This document shows positions 57,277 through 64,000 of a DNA stretch of 64,000 bases, in pieces. A model generated the notes under the pieces. It ran no database searches. It saw nothing but the letters and a program-made list of their open reading frames with translations, and was not told the DNA's origin. A program made the position numbers and the translations under genes. This stretch comes from Kribbella caucasensis (GTDB lineage: Bacteria > Actinomycetota > Actinomycetes > Propionibacteriales > Kribbellaceae): positions 124,001 through 188,000 of the forward strand of contig NZ_SNWQ01000003.1 in NCBI RefSeq assembly GCF_004361855.1, in the 5' to 3' direction. The first letter of the stretch is position 1. Each line of letters starts with the position of its first letter.

Positions 57277-59216
57277 CGACAGGGTTGTCACGGACGGTGC
57301 GGCTCACCGTCGCCCAGGCATTGGTGCGCTTCCTGAGCGTGCAGTACTCCGAGCGCGACGGTCAGCGGCAGAAGCTGTTCGCCGGCTGCTTCGGCATCTT
57401 CGGGCATGGCAACGTGGCCGGCGTCGGCCAGGCTCTGCTCCAGGCCGAGCTGGCCGACCCCGGCGCGCTGCCGTACATCCTCGCCCGCAACGAGCAGGCC
57501 ATGGTGCACACGTCGGTGGCCTATTCGCGGACGAAGAACCGGCTGCAGACCTACGCCTGTACGGCGAGCATCGGCCCCGGCTCGACGAACATGCTGACCG
57601 GTGCCGCGCTGGCGACGATCAACCGGCTCCCGGTTCTGCTGCTGCCGTCGGACACCTTCACCACCCGGGTCTCGGCGCCAGTGCTGCAGGAGTTGGAGAA
57701 CGTCGGCGCCGGCGACATCAGCGTGAACGACGCGTTCCGTCCGGTGTCGCGGTACTTCGACCGGGTCAGCCGGCCCGAGCAGCTGCCGTCCGCGCTGCTG
57801 AACGCGATGCGCGTGCTCACCGACCCGGTGGAGACCGGCGCGGTGACGCTGGCCCTGCCGCAGGACGTGCAGGCCGAGGCGTACGACTGGCCGGAGGAGC
57901 TGTTCGCCGAGCGCGAGTGGCACGTGGCCCGGCCCTTGCCAGAGGCAAGCATTCTGGCTCAGGCCGTCGAGCTGGTCCGCAACGCCCGGCGTCCGCTGGT
58001 CGTAGCCGGCGGCGGCGTGGCGTACGCCGAGGCCAACGACGCACTGCGGGCATTCGCGGAGGCGACCGGCATCCCGGTCGCGGAGTCGCAGGCCGGTAAG
58101 GGCTCCCTGCGATACGACCATCCTCAGTCGGTCGGAGCGATCGGCTCGACCGGGACCACGGCGGCGAATACGCTGGCCGAGGCAGCCGACGTGGTGATCG
58201 GCGTCGGTACCCGCTACAGCGACTTCACGACCGCGTCACGCACCGTGTTTCAGAACCCTGACGTGCGGTTCGTGAACATCAACGTGGCTCGGTTCGACGG
58301 CGGCAAGCATGCCGGGCTGCCGGTGGTCGCCGACGCCCGCGAGGCGCTGGTCGCGCTCACCGCCGCGCTCGACGGCTGGTCGGTCGACGAGGACTACCGA
58401 ACCGAGACCGCGCAGCTGGCCCAGGAGTGGGACGCGATCGTGGAGCGGGCGTACAACCCGCCGGCGGAGGTGACCGGCGCGTTGGCTGAGGGCCTGCTCA
58501 CCCAGGGAGAGGTACTGGGCTGCGTGAACGAGCTGTCCGACCCCCGCGACGTCGTGGTGTGCGCGGCCGGCTCGATGCCGGGTGACCTGCACAAGCTGTG
58601 GCGGACCCGCGACGGCAAGGGCTACCACGTCGAGTACGGCTACTCCTGCATGGGATACGAGATCGCCGGCGGGATCGGCGTACGGCTGGCCGCCCCGGAC
58701 CGGGACGTGTTCGTGATGGTCGGCGATGGCTCCTACCTGATGATGTCGACCGAGCTGGTCACCGCGGTGCAGGAGAACGTCAAGGTGATCGTCGTCCTGG
58801 TCCAGAACCACGGGTTCGCCTCGATCGGTGCGTTGTCGGAATCGCTCGGCTCGCAGCGGTTCGGTACGTCGTACCGCTACCGCGGCGAGGACGGCCGGCT
58901 GGACGGTGGTGTCCTGCCTGTGGACCTCGCGGCGAATGCCCGCAGCCTCGGCGTCGAGGTGATCGAGATCGACAGCCGGGCCGAGCTGGAGAAGGCGATC
59001 GGGATCGCGAAGGCTGCCGCCGGGCCGGTGCTGATCCACGTCCGGACCGATCCGCTGATCGGTGCGCCGGACAGCGAGTCGTGGTGGGACGTCCCCGTCA
59101 GCGAGGTGTCGACGCTCGAGTCGACCACGGCCGCGCGGACGGCGTACGACGAGTTCAAGGCAGGTCAGCGCCCGTACGTGGCTCCGGTGACGTACACCAG
59201 GGAGGTGGAGGACTGA
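57273..59216 (+). CDS. iolD: 3D-(3,5/4)-trihydroxycyclohexane-1,2-dione hydrolase
   Basis: This 647-residue thiamine-diphosphate enzyme opens the cyclohexanedione ring to 5-deoxy-glucuronate. The cofactor Glu lies in YILARNEQAMVHTSVAYSRT, the central domain follows, and the ThDP/Mg motif is VFVMVGDGSYLMMSTELVTA ... VLVQNHGFASIGALSESLG. Length and C-terminal ADPLIGAPDSESWWDVPV-like block (DPLIGAPDSESWWDVPVSEV) are as in other IolD proteins. Confidence 0.95.
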   Translation: MTTGLSRTVRLTVAQALVRFLSVQYSERDGQRQKLFAGCFGIFGHGNVAGVGQALLQAELADPGALPYILARNEQAMVHTSVAYSRTKNRLQTYACTASIGPGSTNMLTGAALATINRLPVLLLPSDTFTTRVSAPVLQELENVGAGDISVNDAFRPVSRYFDRVSRPEQLPSALLNAMRVLTDPVETGAVTLALPQDVQAEAYDWPEELFAEREWHVARPLPEASILAQAVELVRNARRPLVVAGGGVAYAEANDALRAFAEATGIPVAESQAGKGSLRYDHPQSVGAIGSTGTTAANTLAEAADVVIGVGTRYSDFTTASRTVFQNPDVRFVNINVARFDGGKHAGLPVVADAREALVALTAALDGWSVDEDYRTETAQLAQEWDAIVERAYNPPAEVTGALAEGLLTQGEVLGCVNELSDPRDVVVCAAGSMPGDLHKLWRTRDGKGYHVEYGYSCMGYEIAGGIGVRLAAPDRDVFVMVGDGSYLMMSTELVTAVQENVKVIVVLVQNHGFASIGALSESLGSQRFGTSYRYRGEDGRLDGGVLPVDLAANARSLGVEVIEIDSRAELEKAIGIAKAAAGPVLIHVRTDPLIGAPDSESWWDVPVSEVSTLESTTAARTAYDEFKAGQRPYVAPVTYTREVED

Positions 59217-60724
59217 TGGCGACGCGGACCATCGAGCACTGGATCGGAGGGACCGAGACCTCCGGCGCCTCGACCCGCCGGGCGCAGGTCTGGGATCCCG
59301 CCGAGGGCCGGGCCCAGGCGGAGGTCGTGCTCGCCGAGCGCGCGGACGTCGACGCGGCCGTCGCCGCGGCGAAGAAGGCCTTCGAGAGCTGGCGCGGCGT
59401 GTCGCTGACGCGGCGGGCGCGGATCATGTTCGCCTTCCGCGACCTGGTCGAGCGCAACCTCGACACACTGGCCGGGATCGTCTCCGACGAGCACGGCAAG
59501 GTGTTTTCCGACGCCAAGGGCGAGGTTATCCGCGGCATGGAGGTCGTGGAGTTCGCCTGCGGCATCCCGCAGTTGCTCAAGGGTGAGTACTCCGAGCAGG
59601 TCTCGACCGATGTCGACGCGTACTCGTTCCGGCAACCGCTCGGCGTGTGCGCCGGCATCACCCCGTTCAACTTCCCGGTGATGGTGCCGATGTGGATGCA
59701 TCCGATGGCGATCGCCACCGGCAACACCTTCGTGCTCAAGCCGAGCGAGCGCGACCCGTCGGCGTCCAACCTCATCGCGCAGCTGTACGCCGAAGCCGGT
59801 CTGCCGGAGGGCGTCTTCAACGTCGTCCACGGCGACAAGCTCGCGGTCGACGCGCTGCTGGACCACGTGGACGTCGCTGCAGTGTCGTTCGTGGGGTCCA
59901 CGCCGATCGCGAAGTACGTGCACAACCGGGCTTCGGAGAACGGCAAGCGGGTGCAGGCACTCGGTGGAGCCAAGAACCACGCCGTCGTCCTTCCGGACGC
60001 GGACCTGGAGTTCGCCGCGAACCACATCACCGCCGCCGGCTATGGCTCGGCCGGGCAGCGCTGCATGGCGATCTCGGTGGTCGTCGCCGTGGGCGATGCG
60101 GGCGACGCACTCGTGGCGAAGCTGAGGGACAAGGCCGAGGCGGTGCACGTTGGTCCCGGACGCGACGAGGCCAGCGACATGGGCCCGGTCGTCACACCGG
60201 AGGCAAGACACCGCATCGTCGGGTACGTCGACCGCGGCGTCGAGGCCGGCGCGACACTGGTCGTGGACGGCCGCGGCCTCGTCGTCGACGGACGGGAGAA
60301 CGGCTTCTTCGTCGGGCCGTGCCTGTTCGACCGGGTCACCACCGACATGGACGTCTACACCGACGAGATCTTCGGTCCCGTCCTGGTCGTGCTGCGAGCC
60401 GATACCTTCGACGAGGCGATCGACATCGTCAACGCCAACCCTTACGGCAACGGCACGGCGATCTTCACTTCGAGCGGCCAGGCCGCGCAGAAGTTCCAGC
60501 GACACGTCAACGTCGGAATGATCGGCATCAACGTGCCGATCCCGGTCCCGATGGCCTTCTACTCCTTCGGCGGGTGGAAGGACTCTCTGTTCGGGGACAC
60601 CCACATCCACGGGCCGGAAGGTGTCCGGTTCTACACCCAGGCCAAAGCGATCACCAGCCGCTGGCCAGACGTCGAGTACGGCGCCCACCACCGCGCTCAC
60701 CTGCATTTCCCGACCGCCGTGTAG
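59216..60724 (+). CDS. mmsA: Methylmalonate/malonate-semialdehyde dehydrogenase (acylating)
   Basis: This 502-residue CoA-dependent aldehyde dehydrogenase converts malonate semialdehyde to acetyl-CoA and CO2 with NAD, ending the inositol pathway. MmsA features are ITPFNFPVMVPMWMHPMAIA, SFVGSTPIAKYVH, LGGAKNHAVVLPDAD (no Glu general base, as in this class) and catalytic Cys283 in GSAGQRCMAIS. The ATG overlaps the iolD stop. The protein is also called IolA in inositol operons; the genuine P5C dehydrogenase in this window is the separate pruA. Confidence 0.93.
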   Translation: MATRTIEHWIGGTETSGASTRRAQVWDPAEGRAQAEVVLAERADVDAAVAAAKKAFESWRGVSLTRRARIMFAFRDLVERNLDTLAGIVSDEHGKVFSDAKGEVIRGMEVVEFACGIPQLLKGEYSEQVSTDVDAYSFRQPLGVCAGITPFNFPVMVPMWMHPMAIATGNTFVLKPSERDPSASNLIAQLYAEAGLPEGVFNVVHGDKLAVDALLDHVDVAAVSFVGSTPIAKYVHNRASENGKRVQALGGAKNHAVVLPDADLEFAANHITAAGYGSAGQRCMAISVVVAVGDAGDALVAKLRDKAEAVHVGPGRDEASDMGPVVTPEARHRIVGYVDRGVEAGATLVVDGRGLVVDGRENGFFVGPCLFDRVTTDMDVYTDEIFGPVLVVLRADTFDEAIDIVNANPYGNGTAIFTSSGQAAQKFQRHVNVGMIGINVPIPVPMAFYSFGGWKDSLFGDTHIHGPEGVRFYTQAKAITSRWPDVEYGAHHRAHLHFPTAV

Positions 60725-60762
60725 CCGCGGTCGAAGTACTCCTTGAAGAAAGGAAGAAGAAG

Positions 60763-61761
60763 ATGTTCAGATCACGTAAACGGCTGCTCGCGGCCGTGCT
60801 CGCACTGGGCCTGGTGGTCACTGCGGGCGGGTGCAGCGAGAGCGGCGGAAAGCAGGCCGAGGAAGGCGCTGCGGGCGTCGGGGCCGGAAAAGCCAGCACG
60901 GCCCGCATCACGATCGCGATGGTCACGCACGGCGCACCCGGTGACACCTTCTGGGACATCATCCAGAAGGGCGCCAAGGCGGCCGCGGAGAAGGACAACG
61001 TCGACCTGAAGTACTCGTCGGACCCGTCCTCGGGCAACCAGGCGAACCTGATTCAGAGCGCGATCGACAGCAAGGTCGACGGTATCGCGGTCACCATGCC
61101 GGATCCACCGGCGCTGATCCCGGTGATCAAGAAGGCCATTGCCGCCGGCATCCCCGTCGTCGCGATCAACGCCGGCATCACGTCGTTCGCGGAGTCGGGT
61201 GTGCTGTCGTATTTCGGCTCCGACGAGAGCCTGGCCGGGGAAGCCGGCGGCACGCGGGCCTCCGAGGGCGGCTACAAGCATGTGCTGTGCGTGATCCAGT
61301 TCCAGGGCCAGGTGCAGCTGGAGGACCGGTGCAACGGGGTGAAGAAGACCTTCACCGGGAAGTGGACCAAGATCTACGTCAACGGCGCGGACCGGCCGTC
61401 GGAGCAGTCCACGATCGCGGCGAAGCTGAAGCAGGACCCGAGCATCGACTTCATCATCACCCTGGGTGCGCCGGACGCGCTGGCCGCGATCAACGCGATC
61501 AAGGACTCCGGCAGCAAGGCCAAGCTCGGGACGTTCGACTTCAACCCGCAGATCCCGCCGAAGATCCAGTCCGGTGAGCTGCAGTTCGCGATCGACCAGC
61601 AGCCGTACCTGCAGGGCTACGAGGCGGTCGACTCGCTGTGGCTGTACAAGGCGAACGGCAACATTCTCGGCGGCGGGAAGCCGACGCTGACCGGGCCGTT
61701 CCTGGTCGACAAGCAGAACGTCGACTTCGTCGGCAAGTTCGCGGCCGCCGGCACCCGGTAG
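60763..61761 (+). CDS. Inositol-type ABC transporter, substrate-binding lipoprotein
   Basis: This 332-residue binding protein of the ribose/xylose (Peripla_BP_4) class has a lipoprotein signal [20 protein letters not shown] ending AGGC (Cys24). The mature part begins with [20 protein letters not shown] and has [20 protein letters not shown] and [20 protein letters not shown], the sugar-cleft pattern. It lies 38 bases after mmsA with AGGAAG before the ATG, so it is likely part of the iol operon and binds inositol. Confidence 0.9.
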   Translation: MFRSRKRLLAAVLALGLVVTAGGCSESGGKQAEEGAAGVGAGKASTARITIAMVTHGAPGDTFWDIIQKGAKAAAEKDNVDLKYSSDPSSGNQANLIQSAIDSKVDGIAVTMPDPPALIPVIKKAIAAGIPVVAINAGITSFAESGVLSYFGSDESLAGEAGGTRASEGGYKHVLCVIQFQGQVQLEDRCNGVKKTFTGKWTKIYVNGADRPSEQSTIAAKLKQDPSIDFIITLGAPDALAAINAIKDSGSKAKLGTFDFNPQIPPKIQSGELQFAIDQQPYLQGYEAVDSLWLYKANGNILGGGKPTLTGPFLVDKQNVDFVGKFAAAGTR

Positions 61762-61769
61762 CCACCTGT

Positions 61770-61799
61770 CCGGGGGCACCCGAGCGCGGTGCCCCCCGG
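61770..61799. other. Intercistronic stem-loop after binding-protein gene
   Basis: CCGGGGGCACC (61770-61780) pairs with GGTGCCCCCCGG (61788-61799) with one bulged C. Such hairpins after binding-protein genes usually stabilise the upstream mRNA or partly terminate it, giving more binding protein than permease. Confidence 0.65.
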
Positions 61800-61824
61800 C
61801 GGAAACAGAGACTAGGAGGTCTCC

Positions 61825-62877
61825 ATGAGTCAGACAGTGGCTACCCCTGCCCCACCGGCCAGAGACGAGCGGCTCGGGCGAAGGTCGGCGCTGGCCAGGT
61901 TGCTGGCGCGTCCGGAGATGGGTGCGTTGGTCGGCGCGATCGTGATCTACATCGTGTTCTTCATCGTGGCGGCGCCGTTCCGGGAGGCGACCTCGCTGTC
62001 GACGGTGCTGTATCAAAGCTCGACGTACGGGATCGTCGCGGTGGCGGTGGCGCTGCTGATGATCGGCGGCGAGTTCGACCTGTCGGCGGGTGTGGCGGTG
62101 ACGAGTTCGGCGCTGGTGGCGTCGATGTTCAGTTACCAGTTCACCGCGAACATGTGGGTCGGGGTGGTGGTGTCGCTGGTGGTGGCGCTCGCGATCGGTT
62201 TCGTGAACGGGTATCTGGTGGTGAAGACGGCGATCCCGAGCTTCCTGGTGACACTCGGCACGTTCTTCATGCTGCGGGGGCTGAACCTGGCGATGACCAA
62301 GCAGGTCACCGGCAACGTCGCCACGAACGACGTGTCGAACATCGACGGGTTCGGCTCGGCCCAGAACGTGTTCGCCTCCCAGTTCACCGTCGGCGGCGTG
62401 TCGATCCGGATCACGCTGCTGTGGTGGATCCTGTTCGTCGCGGTGGCCACCTGGGTGCTGCTCCGCACACGCGTCGGGAACTGGATCTACGCCGTCGGCG
62501 GGTCCGCGCCCAGCTCCCGGGCGGTCGGGGTGCCGGTGAACCGGGTGAAGATCGGCCTGTTCATGGCGGTCAGCTTCCTGTGCTGGTTCACCGGCATGCA
62601 CACGCTGTTCGCGTTCAACACGGTGCAGTCCGGTCTGGGCGTGGGCAACGAGTTCATCTACATCGTCGCCGCGGTGGTCGGCGGCTGCCTGCTCACCGGC
62701 GGGTACGGCTCCGCGATCGGCGCCGCGATCGGGGCGTTCATCTTCGGGATGGCCCAGCTCGGCATCGTCTACGCCGGCTGGAACCCCGACTGGTTCTACT
62801 TCTTCCTCGGCGCGCTGCTGCTCGGCGCGATCCTGTTGAACACCTATATCCGTCGACGTGCGGAGGCATCGAGATGA
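61825..62877 (+). CDS. Inositol-type ABC transporter permease (RbsC-like)
   Basis: This 350-residue permease of the branched/ribose type has eight or more helices ([40 protein letters not shown]). The GGEFDLSAG and [20 protein letters not shown] blocks are standard for RbsC-like proteins. AGGAGGT stands seven bases before the ATG. The stop overlaps the ATPase start. Confidence 0.93.
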   Translation: MSQTVATPAPPARDERLGRRSALARLLARPEMGALVGAIVIYIVFFIVAAPFREATSLSTVLYQSSTYGIVAVAVALLMIGGEFDLSAGVAVTSSALVASMFSYQFTANMWVGVVVSLVVALAIGFVNGYLVVKTAIPSFLVTLGTFFMLRGLNLAMTKQVTGNVATNDVSNIDGFGSAQNVFASQFTVGGVSIRITLLWWILFVAVATWVLLRTRVGNWIYAVGGSAPSSRAVGVPVNRVKIGLFMAVSFLCWFTGMHTLFAFNTVQSGLGVGNEFIYIVAAVVGGCLLTGGYGSAIGAAIGAFIFGMAQLGIVYAGWNPDWFYFFLGALLLGAILLNTYIRRRAEASR

Positions 62878-63758
62878 CCACGACCACGGAAGCTCCGGCC
62901 AAGACGCCGCTGGTCCGGCTCACCGCCTGCGACAAGAGCTACGGGAACATCATCGCGCTCGGTGGGATCTCGCTGGAGGTGGACGCCGGTGAGGTGACCT
63001 GTGTACTCGGCGACAACGGCGCCGGGAAGTCGACGCTGATCAAGATCATCGCCGGGCTGCACAAACCCAGCCACGGCAGCTACGAGGTCGACGGCGTGCC
63101 GGTCACCTTCGACTCGCCGCGCGAGGCGCTGGAGCGTGGCATCGCCACCGTGTACCAGGACCTCGCGGTGGTGCCGTTGATGCCGGTCTGGCGCAACTTC
63201 TTCCTCGGCAACGAAGTACGCAAGAGGCTCGGCCCGGTCCGCCGCTTGGACATCGACTTCATGCGCAAGACCACGAAGAAGGAGCTGCTCGACATGGGCA
63301 TCGACCTGCGCGACGTCGACCAGCCCATCGGCACCCTGTCCGGTGGCGAGCGCCAGTGCGTCGCGATCTCCCGCGCGGTGTACTTCGGCGCCAAGGTCCT
63401 GATCCTGGACGAGCCCACCGCCGCCCTCGGCGTCAAACAATCCGGCGTGGTGCTGAAGTACATCGTCCAAGCCCGCGAACGCGGCCTCGGCGTCATCTTC
63501 ATCACCCACAACCCCCACCACGCCTACCCCGTCGGCGACCGCTTCCTGCTGCTCAAACGCGGCAAAGCGATCGGCTACTACTCGAAGGACGAGATCACCC
63601 GGGACGAGCTCACCGCCCAGATGGCCGGCGGTGCCGAGCTCGACGAGCTCCACCACGAGCTCCAGCGCGGCGGCAAAGCGGCCGCCGAGGCGGCGCACGT
63701 GCTGGAGGAGGAGGTGCAGGAGCTCGGCATCACCCATGAGCCGACTGCCGGTTCCTGA
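62874..63758 (+). CDS. Inositol-type ABC transporter ATPase, single-domain
   Basis: This 294-residue ATPase has Walker [19 protein letters not shown], the Q loop [20 protein letters not shown], signature [15 protein letters not shown], Walker [19 protein letters not shown] and switch His in [13 protein letters not shown]. It has one ATPase domain instead of the two of RbsA-type proteins, so it should act as a dimer. The C-terminal 45 residues are acidic and Glu-rich. Encoded in overlap with the permease. Confidence 0.93.
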   Translation: MTTTTEAPAKTPLVRLTACDKSYGNIIALGGISLEVDAGEVTCVLGDNGAGKSTLIKIIAGLHKPSHGSYEVDGVPVTFDSPREALERGIATVYQDLAVVPLMPVWRNFFLGNEVRKRLGPVRRLDIDFMRKTTKKELLDMGIDLRDVDQPIGTLSGGERQCVAISRAVYFGAKVLILDEPTAALGVKQSGVVLKYIVQARERGLGVIFITHNPHHAYPVGDRFLLLKRGKAIGYYSKDEITRDELTAQMAGGAELDELHHELQRGGKAAAEAAHVLEEEVQELGITHEPTAGS

Positions 63759-63772
63759 GACGCGCTCACCGC

Positions 63773-63801
63773 GTTGCCCGGGCCGCATGGGCCCGGGCAA
63801 C
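63773..63801. terminator. Strong hairpin terminator after ABC genes
   Basis: GTTGCCCGGGCC (63773-63784) and GGCCCGGGCAAC (63790-63801) are perfect 12-base arms with a 5-base loop. It lies 14 bases after the ATPase stop and should end the iol-ABC transcript, at least in part. Confidence 0.8.
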
Positions 63802-63853
63802 CCACCCGTCCGGGATCCTCATGCCCCAGAGACTTCGGAAGGACCCTTTCTGT

Positions 63854-64000
63854 ATGAGCACGACCGATTTCGAGAGCGTTCCGAACACGCGGAGCGTTCC
63901 TCGCCTCCGACTGGGCAGCTGCCCTGACTCCTGGGGCGTCTGGTTCGCTGACGACCCCCTCCAGACACCCTGGCACCGCTTCCTCGACGAGCTCACCGAG
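63854..64000 (+). CDS. Sugar phosphate isomerase/epimerase-like TIM barrel, cut by window edge
   Basis: I read this gene directly: an ATG at 63854 opens a frame that stays open to the right edge (49 codons). The product starts MSTTDFESVPNT, then VPRLRLGSCPDSWGVWFADD and PLQTPWHRFLDELTE. The CPDSWGVWF...QTPW...FLDE pattern is the N-terminus of the IolE/IolH-like sugar isomerase family seen in inositol operons. It lies 95 bases beyond the ATPase gene, past a terminator-like hairpin. It would be a second inosose-handling TIM barrel of this cluster. Confidence 0.72.
   Translation, partial: MSTTDFESVPNTRSVPRLRLGSCPDSWGVWFADDPLQTPWHRFLDELTE

Overview
The window is high-GC DNA typical of an actinobacterium. 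The gene content (wax-ester/diacylglycerol acyltransferase family, prokaryotic Ku, 180-kDa-type NAD glutamate dehydrogenase, DUF222/HNH protein under a TCGAAC-N4-GTTCGA box, many GTG starts, ATGA-coupled genes) fits a soil or plant-associated genus of the Propionibacteriales such as Kribbella. The genus is an inference from gene families, not a match I could run. I see no rRNA, tRNA, CRISPR array, replication origin or intact insertion sequence.

Layout. 1-9.7 kb is mixed housekeeping and lipid genes: a membrane protein cut by the left edge, a cupredoxin-like lipoprotein, a WS/DGAT-family acyltransferase with an altered active-site motif, Ku, the proline-catabolic PruA, a TetR regulator, a secreted lipase, a mini zinc-ribbon protein and two small unknowns. 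9.8-30.2 kb is a carbohydrate-use region: a heparinase II/III-like lyase and a DUF2264 (GH154-type) hydrolase, a DUF222/HNH gene with a LexA-type promoter, decayed remnants of two glycosidase genes, a DeoR-LacI hybrid regulator, a hydroxyacid dehydrogenase, a three-gene sugar ABC importer plus DUF624 protein, then secreted GH59-like, GH76 and GH2-LamG enzymes. 30.1-33 kb holds a sigma-like/membrane protein of unknown function and tryptophan 2,3-dioxygenase.

32.9-39.1 kb holds the most unusual locus: an M48-like metallopeptidase translationally coupled (GTGA) to a 1688-residue protein that joins a degenerate kinase C-lobe, DUF4011, a superfamily 1 helicase and a degenerate restriction-endonuclease-like tail. 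It resembles conflict/defence ATPases but I know no named system with this pairing. 39.2-43.5 kb carries a two-component system and a divergent NmrA/MarR pair with two copies of one operator. 43.5-46.8 kb is a five-gene, fully overlapping operon for membrane electron transfer: a serine-rich anchor protein, ApbE, a ferric-reductase-like two-haem protein, a NuoF-like protein with a lost cysteine, and a 3Fe-4S-type ferredoxin. The usual FMN-binding acceptor domain is absent. 46.9-51.7 kb is the giant glutamate dehydrogenase.

51.7-64 kb is an inositol catabolic island: a divergent HutC-type GntR regulator, then iolG, iolE, iolC, a Cgl0159-type aldolase, iolB, iolD and mmsA/iolA, with every junction overlapping. 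It is followed by a sugar-type ABC importer (binding protein, permease, ATPase) and a second inosose-isomerase-like TIM-barrel gene that runs off the right edge. Together these take up inositol and convert it through 2-keto-inositol, diketone, 5-deoxyglucuronate and 2-deoxy-5-keto-gluconate phosphate to acetyl-CoA and a triose phosphate.
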